Source: Thermosyntropha sp.
GTDB taxonomy: Bacteria > Bacillota > Syntrophomonadia > Syntrophomonadales > Syntrophomonadaceae
Reading direction: 5' to 3'
Length of the DNA stretch: 64,000 bases
NCBI RefSeq assembly: GCF_017656155.1
Contig: NZ_JACDOH010000006.1
Coordinates: 62,001 to 126,000 of the forward strand
Both the position numbers and the translations under genes were made by a program. Of this stretch, positions 25,948 through 34,262 are shown piece by piece; within the stretch, counting starts at the first letter, position 1, and every line of letters begins with the position of its first letter. The notes beneath the pieces were generated by a model that saw only the letters and a list, made by a program, of their open reading frames with translations, was not told the origin of the DNA and searched no databases.

Positions 25948-26499
25948 TTGACAGCTGTAAACAGCCAGTATAAATTTATTCCCTGGAACAGTACAAACAA
26001 CGAGGACAGTAAAAAAACTAGCAAACAGAGTGACAAAAATGTTCTGGGAAAAGACGATTTTCTAAAGCTCATGATTACTCAGCTTAGGTACCAGAATCCT
26101 TTAGAACCGGTAAATGACAAGGAATTCATTGCTCAGATGGCTAATTTTAGCGAGTTAGAGCAGATGAAAAACTTGAATACCAGCTTTGAAAAACTGAGCA
26201 ACCAGTTGGGTTCTTATATTGAATGGCAGAAGGCAAGCTCAGCCGTAGGAAGAAAGGTAGCCTATATTAGTTCAGAAGAATCAGAGAGTGAACAGGTTTT
26301 AGTGGGGGTAGTTGATTCCGTAGTTATTAAGGAAGGCAAGCTTTATTATAATATAAGCGGCGAGCTGGTTGAGGTGGATAGTGTAGTCGAATTTGGCAGG
26401 TTTGAGAATGAAGAAAGCGATATTTTAAAATCTATTCTGGGAAAATTAGAAGATATTTTAGAGGCCTCAACTTCAGAAGAAGGTGAAGTAAATGAATAA
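25948..26499 (+). CDS. flgD: Flagellar hook assembly scaffold protein FlgD
   Basis: 183 residues with TTG start behind GGAGGTG. The N-terminal FlgD signature is LGKDDFLKLMITQLRYQNPLEPVNDKEFIAQMANFSELEQM. A small beta domain follows (about 95-150). FlgD caps the growing hook. It overlaps the next gene by 8 bases. The protein is slightly short compared with enterobacterial FlgD, which is usual in Firmicutes. Confidence 0.95.
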   Translation: MTAVNSQYKFIPWNSTNNEDSKKTSKQSDKNVLGKDDFLKLMITQLRYQNPLEPVNDKEFIAQMANFSELEQMKNLNTSFEKLSNQLGSYIEWQKASSAVGRKVAYISSEESESEQVLVGVVDSVVIKEGKLYYNISGELVEVDSVVEFGRFENEESDILKSILGKLEDILEASTSEEGEVNE

Positions 26500-26875
26500 T
26501 AAAATATTTTTTCAAACCCAGCCAATAACTCCGCTATCACCTAAAAAGAACAGTAATGTATCTTTAAAAACTGATGCCGGGAAAACCAGTTTCAGCCAGG
26601 TATTGAAGAAAGAAATAAACGAACCACTGAAATTTTCCAGCCATGCGCAGCAGAGGTTGAAATCGCGTAATATAGAATTAAGTCCGACTGATATAGCCCG
26701 TTTAGAGGAGGCTGTAGCTAAAGCCAGAAGCAAAGGAGCACGTGATTCCTTGATACTGATGGATGATCTGGCGCTGGTGGTAAGCATAAAAAATAACACA
26801 GTGATTACCGCAGTAAATGGCGAAAATCTGAAAGAGAATGTTTTTACAAATATTGACAGTGCAGTGATAGTATAA
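26492..26875 (+). CDS. Conserved flagellar operon protein (TIGR02530-type)
   Basis: 127 residues. The core matches a conserved short protein family of Firmicutes flagellar operons located between flgD and flgE: FSSHAQQRLKSRNIELSP, then RLEEAVAKARSKGARDSLILMDDLALVVSIKNNTVITAV. Its biochemical function is not established; it may help hook assembly. It overlaps flgD by 8 bases and is followed by the structured flgE leader. The family call rests on recall of this pattern and the position. Confidence 0.85.
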   Translation: MNNKIFFQTQPITPLSPKKNSNVSLKTDAGKTSFSQVLKKEINEPLKFSSHAQQRLKSRNIELSPTDIARLEEAVAKARSKGARDSLILMDDLALVVSIKNNTVITAVNGENLKENVFTNIDSAVIV

Positions 26876-26880
26876 GGCTG

Positions 26881-26977
26881 GACCTCTTTAGAGGAAGCCT
26901 TCGGATGTGGAATGACTGAAGCATCCGGATAGATGCGTATTTAAAGAAAATCGAAAGTTTAAACTCTAGAGGAGGTC
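26881..26977 (+). promoter_or_regulatory. Structured flgE leader that can sequester the flgE ribosome-binding site
   Basis: GACCTC (26881-26886) is complementary to GAGGTC (26972-26977), which contains the flgE SD (AGGAGG, 26970-26975). AGAG (26890-26893) can extend this by pairing with CTCT (26964-26967). An alternative local hairpin, CCTC (26883-26886) with GAGG (26891-26894), would free the SD. Between them is a stem CGGATG (26902-26907) with CATCCG (26922-26927) and a possible TTTAAA/TTTAAA stem. It does not match a riboswitch consensus that I know. Confidence 0.5.
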
Positions 26978-26985
26978 GTTTTAAT

Positions 26986-28419
26986 ATGATGCGCTCCATG
27001 TATGCTGGTGTTTCCGGGCTTAAGAATCACCAGACCAAGATGGATGTAATCGGCAATAATATAGCTAATGTTAATACTACCGGTTACAAAAAAAGCCGGG
27101 TAGTTTTCAAGGATACCTTATATCAGAGCATAAGAGGCGCTTCCCGTCCTACTGATGCTAGGGGAGGAACTAATCCTATGGGAATAGGTTTAGGGATGAC
27201 ATTAAGCAGTATTGACCAGATTCATACTCCAGCTCCAGCTGCCACGACCAACAAGACTACCGACCTGGCAATTGATGGCAACGGCTATTTTATACTGGAA
27301 AACGGTGGACAAATATTTTACAGCCGGGCTGGCAATTTTGATTTTGATAAAATGGGCAATTTAGTAAATACCTCTAATGGTTATAAGGTTCATGGTTGGA
27401 TGGCCGATAAAACTCAGTTTGATGCCCAGGGCAACTGGAAAATAGATACGGTAAAAGCTTCCCAGCCCATAGATATTTCGGCTTTTAAGACTATTGAACC
27501 GAATGCAACTACGGAAGTTAAGTTTTCCGGCAATCTGAATTCTAATCTTTCGGTAGTAGCTAATCCGGCGGTTGATTCAGATAATGTGGTTATAACTTCT
27601 AAAGAAATTTATGATTCCCTGGGAAATAAACATACAATTTATTTTAGATTTTATAAAGTAGCTGAAAATGAAACCCTTAATGTAAAATACAATGATGATA
27701 CTGGTACTGAGCAGACAACTGCAATTACAATAAATAAATGGAACTGTGATGTTTCTTTTGATCCTAATTTTCCTGCACCATCTGGAGGACCTCCGGGTGA
27801 TTTGACTACAACCCAAACTATTGAAAATGTAATTATTTTTGATACAGAAGGCAATTATCCACAGACTGTTTCTGTTGATGGGAAAAAATATCAGATAACT
27901 GGTATTGCTGATCCAGGTTATACCTTCCCGCCTGTGCAGACGTTGACTGCTGTAATGACCAATGGGGCAAAAGATATTCAATTTGATGTGGATTTCAGCC
28001 GTCTTACTCAGTGGGAAACAAAATCTACTGCCTGGGCTGAACATCAGAATGGCTACAAGATGGGCAATTTGGTAAGCTTCACTATTGGTATAGATGGGAC
28101 TATTTCTGGGGTTTATGATAATGGTGAAACCCGCAACTTAGCCCGTATTGCCCTGGCCAATTTCCAGAATCCAGCTGGACTTTTGCAGGCAGGCAGCAAT
28201 CTTTACCAGGTTTCGAACAACTCCGGGGATCCTTTAGTTGGAGCTCCAGGGGATCAAGGAATGGGAAGTATTTTACCCGGAAGCCTAGAAATGTCCAATG
28301 TTGACCTTTCTGAAGAGTTTACAGATATGATTGTAACCCAGAGAGGTTTTCAGGCTAATTCACGTGTAATAACTACTTCTGACGAAATGCTGCAGGAGTT
28401 AGTTAATCTGAAACGATAA
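26986..28419 (+). CDS. flgE: Flagellar hook protein FlgE
   Basis: 477 residues. The N-terminal signature MYAGVSGLKNHQTKMDVIGNNIANVNTTGYKK and C-terminal LEMSNVDLSEEFTDMIVTQRGFQANSRVITTSDEMLQELVNL form the conserved core of the axial proteins. The middle (about 90-400) is the surface-exposed hook domain. FlgE polymerises to the curved hook, and in Firmicutes the same gene position was once called flgG. ATG 26986 lies 10 bases after a perfect AGGAGG within the leader described above. A GC-rich hairpin follows the stop. Confidence 0.96.
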   Translation: MMRSMYAGVSGLKNHQTKMDVIGNNIANVNTTGYKKSRVVFKDTLYQSIRGASRPTDARGGTNPMGIGLGMTLSSIDQIHTPAPAATTNKTTDLAIDGNGYFILENGGQIFYSRAGNFDFDKMGNLVNTSNGYKVHGWMADKTQFDAQGNWKIDTVKASQPIDISAFKTIEPNATTEVKFSGNLNSNLSVVANPAVDSDNVVITSKEIYDSLGNKHTIYFRFYKVAENETLNVKYNDDTGTEQTTAITINKWNCDVSFDPNFPAPSGGPPGDLTTTQTIENVIIFDTEGNYPQTVSVDGKKYQITGIADPGYTFPPVQTLTAVMTNGAKDIQFDVDFSRLTQWETKSTAWAEHQNGYKMGNLVSFTIGIDGTISGVYDNGETRNLARIALANFQNPAGLLQAGSNLYQVSNNSGDPLVGAPGDQGMGSILPGSLEMSNVDLSEEFTDMIVTQRGFQANSRVITTSDEMLQELVNLKR

Positions 28420-28423
28420 AAGA

Positions 28424-28451
28424 CTTAAAGGGGCTTTTTGGCCCCCTTAAG
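28424..28451 (+). other. GC-rich hairpin after flgE, no T-run
   Basis: CTTAAAGGGGC (28424-28434) pairs with GCCCCCTTAAG (28441-28451) with one internal mismatch. No T-run follows. It may partly terminate or protect the upstream flgE message, lowering expression of the genes after it. Confidence 0.5.
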
Positions 28452-28474
28452 CTGGATAATTTGGGGTGGAATGA

Positions 28475-28669
28475 ATGATTTACCTTACCAGGCTGAATGG
28501 TGAAAAAATTGCGGTGAATATCGATTTAATAGAATTTATGGAAGAAACACCGGATACGGTTGTAACCTTGACTACCGGGCGTAAATTTGTGGTAAGAGAA
28601 ACTATGGAAAACATTCGGGAAGAAGTTATAAAATTTAAGAAAGCATCATTTACTAATCTGAAAAAATAA
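28475..28669 (+). CDS. swrD: FlbD/SwrD family small protein
   Basis: 64 residues. The pattern IYLTRLNGEKIAVNIDLIEFMEETPDTVVTLTTGRKFVVRETMENI defines the FlbD/SwrD family. In Bacillus SwrD is needed for full flagellar motor torque. It is a small cytoplasmic protein. Its place, between flgE and fliL, is the same as in the Bacillus fla/che operon. Confidence 0.9.
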   Translation: MIYLTRLNGEKIAVNIDLIEFMEETPDTVVTLTTGRKFVVRETMENIREEVIKFKKASFTNLKK

Positions 28670-28689
28670 ACTGATAAGGGGTGAATTTT

Positions 28690-29160
28690 TTGCCTGAAGA
28701 AAGAAATGATGAAGTAAAAGAAAAATCTGGTTTTGACTTTAAAATTATATTAATTGGGCTTTTGATATTCCTTGTTGCAATGGGGGCTTCTTATTTTATG
28801 CTTAAAAGCCTTATCGCACCTTTCATGCCTGAAGAGGAGAAAAAGGGAACCAAGGAATTGACTGCTAATTTAGTTTCTGCCGGAGAATTTACGACTAATA
28901 TCAATGACCCGGCAGGAAACAGATTTGTGAAGGTGGAAGTATATATAGAAGTAGAAGATAAGAAAAAGGTTGAAGAGATCAATAAATTTATGCCGGTTAT
29001 AAAAGATACCATATTGAGCATTTTATCTTCTAAAACTGCAACTGATCTGGATGTAAGATACCGTGAAAAGTTGAAGGCTGAAATAAAAGATAGGCTTAAC
29101 CAAAAACTGGGCGAAGAAATCATTCTTAACGTATACTTTACCAGCTTTATTATGCAATAA
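28690..29160 (+). CDS. fliL: Flagellar basal-body associated protein FliL
   Basis: About 156 residues. One membrane helix lies at about 17-37 (IILIGLLIFLVAMGASYFM), then a periplasm-side domain with FVKVEVYIEVEDKKKVEEI, ILSILSSKT and YREKLKAEIKDRLNQKLGE, ending VYFTSFIMQ. FliL surrounds the stator and supports torque. I chose TTG 28690 with AAGGGGTG 6 bases upstream; GTG 28681 overlaps the ribosome site. fliM follows after 26 bases. Confidence 0.93.
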   Translation: MPEERNDEVKEKSGFDFKIILIGLLIFLVAMGASYFMLKSLIAPFMPEEEKKGTKELTANLVSAGEFTTNINDPAGNRFVKVEVYIEVEDKKKVEEINKFMPVIKDTILSILSSKTATDLDVRYREKLKAEIKDRLNQKLGEEIILNVYFTSFIMQ

Positions 29161-29186
29161 AGGGGCTTTAAAAAGGGGATGGCTGT

Positions 29187-30179
29187 ATGAGTGAAATTCT
29201 GTCCCAGAATGAAATTGACCAGCTTTTGGCTGCGTTGACAAGTGGAACTATTGATGCCAATGAACTAAAAAAAGAAGAAAGCAAAAAAAAGGTGCGGGTA
29301 TATGATTTTCGGCGCCCTAATAAATTTTCCAAGGATCAGATACATACCCTGCAGGTTATCTATGAAAATTATGCCCGCTCTTTAGGTACTTTGCTTTCAG
29401 CTCAGCTCAGGTCTCCAGTGCAGATAGAGCTGCTTTCAGTGGAACAGACAACCTATGAGGAGTTTATACGCTCCATTCCTAATCCTACCATATTGAATAT
29501 ATTTTCCCTCTATCCACTGGAAGGAAGCTCTGTTATAGAGATAAACCCCAAGTTAGGCTTTGCTTTTATCGACAGGCTTTTAGGTGGGCCGGGAACGGTT
29601 CCTGAGAAAACCAGGGCTTTGACTGAAATTGAACAAACAGTTATGGAAAGATTAGTTCAAAAAATGCTGGACTATCTTAGAGAGCCGTGGGAAAGCATAA
29701 TTGAACTTGAACCTTCGTTAGACCGGGTGGAAACAAACCCGCAGTTTACACAAATAGTTTCACCGAGTGAGATAATGATAATTATATCTTTAGAAACTCA
29801 GATGGCTGATATTTTAGGGATGATTAATATTGGTATTCCTTTTTTAGTATTGGAACCGGTAATTGATAAACTCAGTGTGCATTATTATTATGCTTCTTTC
29901 GGACAGAAAACATCTTCGGAGAATATAGCTGTTATACAGCATAGGCTGGAACGAACTTATGTGACAGTTAAGGCAGTTTTAGGAAAAACCACGATTACAG
30001 TTAAAGACCTTTTAGAATTAGCCCCGGGCGATGTGATACCTTTAGAAAGGAGTATATCTGACGATTTGGAAGTAATGATAGGCCAGCATACCAAATTTCT
30101 AGGTAAACCAGGGACTTATAATAATCGATATGCGGTGCAGGTTTCCCAAGTGGTAAAGGAGGGAAATGAGGATGAATGA
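29187..30179 (+). CDS. fliM: Flagellar motor switch protein FliM
   Basis: 330 residues. The N-terminal peptide SEILSQNEIDQLLAAL binds phosphorylated CheY. The CheC-like middle domain (about 45-225) contains FLGGPGTVPEKTRALTEIE. The C-terminal SpoA domain (about 245-325) interacts with FliN/FliY. FliM is the switch component that receives the chemotaxis signal. It overlaps fliY by 8 bases. Confidence 0.97.
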   Translation: MSEILSQNEIDQLLAALTSGTIDANELKKEESKKKVRVYDFRRPNKFSKDQIHTLQVIYENYARSLGTLLSAQLRSPVQIELLSVEQTTYEEFIRSIPNPTILNIFSLYPLEGSSVIEINPKLGFAFIDRLLGGPGTVPEKTRALTEIEQTVMERLVQKMLDYLREPWESIIELEPSLDRVETNPQFTQIVSPSEIMIIISLETQMADILGMINIGIPFLVLEPVIDKLSVHYYYASFGQKTSSENIAVIQHRLERTYVTVKAVLGKTTITVKDLLELAPGDVIPLERSISDDLEVMIGQHTKFLGKPGTYNNRYAVQVSQVVKEGNEDE

Positions 30180-31350
30180 CGGCATTTTGTCGCAGGAAGA
30201 AATAGATGCCCTTTTAAGTGGAGTTTCTAATTCTGACAAAAGTTCAGCTGAAGAAACTACTAGTTTAAGCAGTTTTGAAAAAGATGCCCTGGGAGAAATA
30301 GGAAATATTACTATGGGGACAGCTGCGACTACACTTTCTACCCTGCTCAGAAAGAGGGTTTCCATAACTACTCCCAATGTTGTGGTAACGAACAGGGAAA
30401 AACTACGGTCGGATTACCCACTTCCTTATGTGATAGCTGAAGTCATGTATACTGAAGGCTTAAGTGGAACCAATATTTTAACTATTAAACAGGAAGATGC
30501 GGCTGTGATTGCTGATTTAATGATGGGAGGAGAAGGGAAAATCTCAGATCCAACTTTAGATGAAATTAGGCTTAGTGCAGTTGGCGAAGCCATGAATCAA
30601 ATGATGGGATCAGCTACTACCAGCTTATCTTCTATGTTCAATACCCGAATTGATATAGCTCCTCCTAAACTTACTATAGTGGATTTGGGACGGGAGAATT
30701 TGCAATTATCTACTGACTATAATGATATTGTTGCTATAAGATTTAAAATGGAGATTGACGATTTAGTAGATAGCGAAATAATCCAGATTATTCCTCTGGA
30801 AGTGGCTAAAAATATGATTAATACTTTAATGGGAAATACTGCAGAAGAATTAAGCGCTGCTGCCATTGTAGAGAAAGACAAAATAGAATCGCCTCCTAAA
30901 GAGCAGGTATCTGAAAGGCCGGCAGCAGCAGAGCCGATAAGAGATAGTGTGCCGCCACCTCCACCTTCGCAGGATAACTGGGGTGATTATATGTATGCTG
31001 ATATGCCCTCTGGAGTCAAGAAAGGAGAAAATTTTACGGTGCAGCCTGTTCAATTTGCACCTTTAAAAGAGAGTCACAGTTCCCAGATGCCTAACAACAT
31101 AGGCCTTATAATGGATGTCCCTCTTGAGGTCAGTGTAGAATTAGGCAAGACTAAAAAAACAATAAAAGAAGTTTTAGAGTTAAGCCAAGGTTCAATAATT
31201 CAGCTTGATAAGATGGCTGGTGAACCAGTTGACTTGCTCGTAAATGGAAAGCTTATTGCCAAAGGTGAAGTAGTAGTCATTGATGAAAATTATGGAATAA
31301 GAATTACTACTATAATAAGTCCGATGGATCGTATGAATAAATTACAATAA
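30172..31350 (+). CDS. fliY: Flagellar switch and CheY-P phosphatase FliY (FliN/Y)
   Basis: About 392 residues. It begins with its own CheY-P binding peptide (ILSQEEIDALLSG). Two CheC-type phosphatase helices follow (EIGNITMGTAATTLS and AVGEAMNQMMGSATTSL). A Pro-rich linker (about 255-290) leads to the C-terminal FliN/SpoA domain (about 310-385, VPLEVSVELGKTKKTIKEVL). FliY is a switch component of Firmicutes that also dephosphorylates CheY-P. ATG 30172 is preferred over 30166, which is only 2 bases from the SD. Confidence 0.94.
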   Translation: MNDGILSQEEIDALLSGVSNSDKSSAEETTSLSSFEKDALGEIGNITMGTAATTLSTLLRKRVSITTPNVVVTNREKLRSDYPLPYVIAEVMYTEGLSGTNILTIKQEDAAVIADLMMGGEGKISDPTLDEIRLSAVGEAMNQMMGSATTSLSSMFNTRIDIAPPKLTIVDLGRENLQLSTDYNDIVAIRFKMEIDDLVDSEIIQIIPLEVAKNMINTLMGNTAEELSAAAIVEKDKIESPPKEQVSERPAAAEPIRDSVPPPPPSQDNWGDYMYADMPSGVKKGENFTVQPVQFAPLKESHSSQMPNNIGLIMDVPLEVSVELGKTKKTIKEVLELSQGSIIQLDKMAGEPVDLLVNGKLIAKGEVVVIDENYGIRITTIISPMDRMNKLQ

Positions 31351-31374
31351 TTAATTAAAATGGGGAGGAACAAA

Positions 31375-31737
31375 ATGGGTAAGAAAGTTTTGATAGTTGA
31401 TGATGCTGCATTTATGAGAATGATGATTAAAGATATTCTTACAAAAAATGGTTATGAGGTTGTCGGAGAAGCAGAAAATGGGCAGGTGGCAGTTGAAAAA
31501 TATCAGGAGTTAAAACCTGATTTAGTTACAATGGACATAACTATGCCAGAAATGGATGGCATAGCTGCTGTAAAGGCTATAAAAGCAATTGATCCTGATG
31601 CTAAAATAATTATGTGCAGTGCCATGGGGCAGCAGTCAATGGTTATTGATGCTATACAGGCAGGAGCTAAAGACTTTATTGTAAAGCCTTTTCAGCCTGA
31701 AAGGGTATTGGAAGCAGTAAACAAGGCTATTAACTAG
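31375..31737 (+). CDS. cheY: Chemotaxis response regulator CheY
   Basis: 120 residues, a single receiver domain. The acidic pocket is LIVDDAAFM (D9, D10), the phospho-acceptor is D54 in LVTMDITMPEMDG, the conserved Thr/Ser is in MCSAMGQQ, and the Lys is in DFIVKPF. CheY-P binds FliM and FliY. I chose ATG 31375 with GGGAGGAA upstream. It sits inside the fla operon, after fliY, as in Bacillus. Confidence 0.96.
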   Translation: MGKKVLIVDDAAFMRMMIKDILTKNGYEVVGEAENGQVAVEKYQELKPDLVTMDITMPEMDGIAAVKAIKAIDPDAKIIMCSAMGQQSMVIDAIQAGAKDFIVKPFQPERVLEAVNKAIN

Positions 31738-31770
31738 ACTAGATTTGTAGTCTTCTGGATGTGAATTATA

Positions 31771-32424
31771 ATGATATCTTTTAAAGAAAAAAGATATATA
31801 ATTTTGTTTATAATTTTGGCCTTATTATTTGCTTTTACTGCCAGTTTAAACGCGGCTGATATGAATGAATTAAATAAAGAGTTGAATAAACAGCAGACAG
31901 AAGTTAAAACTGAAAGCCCCAGCCTGTTTTTAAGTTTTGTTAAGCTTATTTTGGCTTTAGGTTTAATAATAGGAGCAGCTTGGTCTATTTTGCACATTTT
32001 CAGCAAACAGATGAATATAAGAGCACAGGGGACATGGATTAATGTTGTAGATGAAGTTATGCTGGGGCAAAATCGCGGTATTGTCCTCTGTGAAATTGGT
32101 GAGAAGCTCTATGCATTAGGCATTACTGACCACAATATCAACCTTTTGTTTGAGGTGACTAATCCCAAGCTTTTAGAGGAGGTTAGCCAAGCTGATACTG
32201 GATATTTAAAAGAAGATAATAAATTTAATGAATTTATCAGAAATCAAATAATCAGTTTACTAAAAGGAAAGCCAAAGAATATATCACAAAAAAATAAGTT
32301 TTCCAGCTTGATGGAACAACAATTGATAAAGCAGCAGGAGTTAAGCAAATATTATATATCGAATGAGCATAATCAAAGTTCATCACATGTGAGAAGTGAG
32401 AAAAATGAAAAAAATATGGAATAA
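31771..32424 (+). CDS. fliO: Flagellar biosynthesis protein FliO (FliZ-type)
   Basis: 217 residues. A signal-peptide-like helix (about 8-28) is followed by a short linker, a second membrane helix (about 52-72) and a small beta domain (about 85-125, [37 protein letters not shown]), the FliO core. The tail (about 135-217) is charged and low-complexity. FliO is an assembly factor for the FliP gate. It overlaps fliP by about 20 bases. Weak sequence conservation makes position important for the call. Confidence 0.85.
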   Translation: MISFKEKRYIILFIILALLFAFTASLNAADMNELNKELNKQQTEVKTESPSLFLSFVKLILALGLIIGAAWSILHIFSKQMNIRAQGTWINVVDEVMLGQNRGIVLCEIGEKLYALGITDHNINLLFEVTNPKLLEEVSQADTGYLKEDNKFNEFIRNQIISLLKGKPKNISQKNKFSSLMEQQLIKQQELSKYYISNEHNQSSSHVRSEKNEKNME

Positions 32425-33184
32425 TAAATATTTAATCTTTATTTTATTTTTTTCAGTTATATGGGCGGTATTATTTTTCTCAGCCCCGGTCAGTGCCGAA
32501 CCTTTAACTATTCCCCCGGTTAATTTGCAGATAGGGGGCGAAACGGATAATCCTCAGAATTTATCAACAGTTTTACAGATTATAATATTATTAACCGTAT
32601 TATCTTTAGCGCCAGCTATAGCTATTTTATTAACTTCTTTTACGCGAATAGTTGTAGTATTGTCATTTTTAAGAACTTCTCTGGCAACCCAGCAAATGCC
32701 GCCAAATCAGGTTTTAATAGGACTGGCTTTGTTTTTGACTTTTTTTGTTATGGCTCCAACTTTTCAAGAAGTTAATCAGAATGCTCTTCAACCTTATTTG
32801 CAAGGGAAAATAGGTCAAGAAGAAGCTTTTAAAAAAGCTATGGATCCTATGCGAGAGTTTATGTTTAAACAGACCAGGGAAAAAGACCTGGCTCTTTTTG
32901 TAAAGATGTCAGGGATTAAAAGGCCACATAATTTTAATGATATTCCTAATTATGTTCTCATACCGTCATTTGTAATAAGTGAGCTAAAAACTGCTTTTCA
33001 GATTGGATTTATAATCTTTATTCCTTTTTTGGTTATTGACATGGTGGTGGCAAGCGCCCTTATGTCCATGGGGATGATGATGCTTCCACCGATGATGATT
33101 TCTCTGCCATTTAAGATATTGCTTTTCATTCTGGTAGATGGCTGGAACCTGGTGATTCAGTCGCTGATTATGAGCTTTAAGTAG
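32405..33184 (+). CDS. fliP: Flagellar export gate protein FliP
   Basis: About 259 residues. A cleavable-type signal segment (to about residue 33, ending PVSAEP) is followed by the conserved [48 protein letters not shown] region, ending in [24 protein letters not shown]. FliP forms the core of the FliPQR export channel. ATG 32405 was chosen; GTG 32396 would add three residues. fliQ follows after 19 bases. Confidence 0.96.
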   Translation: MKKIWNNKYLIFILFFSVIWAVLFFSAPVSAEPLTIPPVNLQIGGETDNPQNLSTVLQIIILLTVLSLAPAIAILLTSFTRIVVVLSFLRTSLATQQMPPNQVLIGLALFLTFFVMAPTFQEVNQNALQPYLQGKIGQEEAFKKAMDPMREFMFKQTREKDLALFVKMSGIKRPHNFNDIPNYVLIPSFVISELKTAFQIGFIIFIPFLVIDMVVASALMSMGMMMLPPMMISLPFKILLFILVDGWNLVIQSLIMSFK

Positions 33185-33203
33185 TATTTAAGGAGGCGAA
33201 ATT

Positions 33204-33476
33204 TTGTACGAAGATATTGTCCTGGGAATTGCTCATCAGGCTCTTGTAACGACTCTTTTAGTTTCTGCTCCTATACTGGGGGCAGCACTTCTTACGGGTT
33301 TGCTTATTAGTATACTTCAGGCGACTACCCAGATGCAGGAAATGACCCTCGTATTTGTGCCTAAAATAGTAGTCGTACTTTTGATTACAGTTCTGTTTGG
33401 ACCATGGATGCTCAATATTGTAACTGGTTTTGCTCATAATCTGTGGGCAACTATTCCCCAAATTATTTCTCTCTAA
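33204..33476 (+). CDS. fliQ: Flagellar export gate protein FliQ
   Basis: 90 residues with two membrane helices (about 15-37 and 50-70). The conserved GLLISILQATTQMQEMTLVFVPKI is present. It starts at TTG behind AAGGAGGCGA. FliQ packs around FliP to make the export channel. Confidence 0.95.
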   Translation: MYEDIVLGIAHQALVTTLLVSAPILGAALLTGLLISILQATTQMQEMTLVFVPKIVVVLLITVLFGPWMLNIVTGFAHNLWATIPQIISL

Positions 33477-33500
33477 GGAAGGCTCAGGAGTTTTATACCT

Positions 33501-34259
33501 ATGCCACTAGAAAGCTTTTTATTAGTATTGTCAAGAATGTCAGGTTTATTCCTGATTGCTCCTATTTTTAGCAGCCGGCAAATACCAGCAAGGGTGAAAA
33601 TTTTTGTTCTTTTAGTTTTGGCAGCTACTATGGCCTATTTTGTTCCAGTTGAGTATGCATTTACCATAGAGACTCCGGGGTATTTTGTAGCTGCTATAGT
33701 AGTGGAAATAATAACAGGGTTTACTATTGGTTTTGTAGCATATTTGGTTTTTGCTGCAATCCAGCTGGCAGGACAGATTATGGATATGCAAATGGGTTTT
33801 GGAATTGTTAATGTGGTAGATCCACAAACTGGAACCCAGATACCCTTAATGGGAAATCTTACGCAGACTTTGGCTTTGCTTATATATCTATGTATTGATG
33901 GTCATCACTATCTTTTACAGGCCTTAGCTCAAAGTTATCAGGTTGTGCCGGTATTAGGTTTTCATTTTAACCAAGATTTTTGGGATTTACTGGTTGCAAT
34001 AAGCGCATATATGTTTGTAATTGCTGTTAAGATTGCTATGCCTTTTGTTGCAGCTTTGCTTACTGCTGATATTGCTATGGGGTTTATTGCTAGAACTGTT
34101 CCCCAGATGAATGTTTTCATTGTTGGACTGCCTTTGAAAATATTGCTAGGTTTGTTTATGCTTATAATTTTGCTGCCAGTTTATATATGGATTTATGGAA
34201 TTTTGTTTTCGCATTTTTTTGCTTATTTAGATAATGTCATCATGGTGATGGGGCTTTAG
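33501..34259 (+). CDS. fliR: Flagellar export gate protein FliR
   Basis: 252 residues with several membrane helices. Conserved segments include LSRMSGLFLIAPIFSSRQIPARVKI, GFGIVNVVDPQTGTQIPLMGNL and MGFIARTVPQMNVFIVGLPLKILLGL. FliR completes the FliPQR channel. fliR and flhB are 3 bases apart. Confidence 0.96.
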   Translation: MPLESFLLVLSRMSGLFLIAPIFSSRQIPARVKIFVLLVLAATMAYFVPVEYAFTIETPGYFVAAIVVEIITGFTIGFVAYLVFAAIQLAGQIMDMQMGFGIVNVVDPQTGTQIPLMGNLTQTLALLIYLCIDGHHYLLQALAQSYQVVPVLGFHFNQDFWDLLVAISAYMFVIAVKIAMPFVAALLTADIAMGFIARTVPQMNVFIVGLPLKILLGLFMLIILLPVYIWIYGILFSHFFAYLDNVIMVMGL

Positions 34260-34262
34260 AAT

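Noticed and set aside
26881-26985. Cyclic di-GMP or other known riboswitch before flgE
   Set aside because: The conserved bases of the cyclic di-GMP class I aptamer are not present and the helices do not match; only an unclassified structured leader is supported.
31736-31753. Terminator after cheY
   Set aside because: AGACTA/TAGTCT is a 6-bp stem with no T-run and lies in an operon whose downstream genes are all required; not enough to call.
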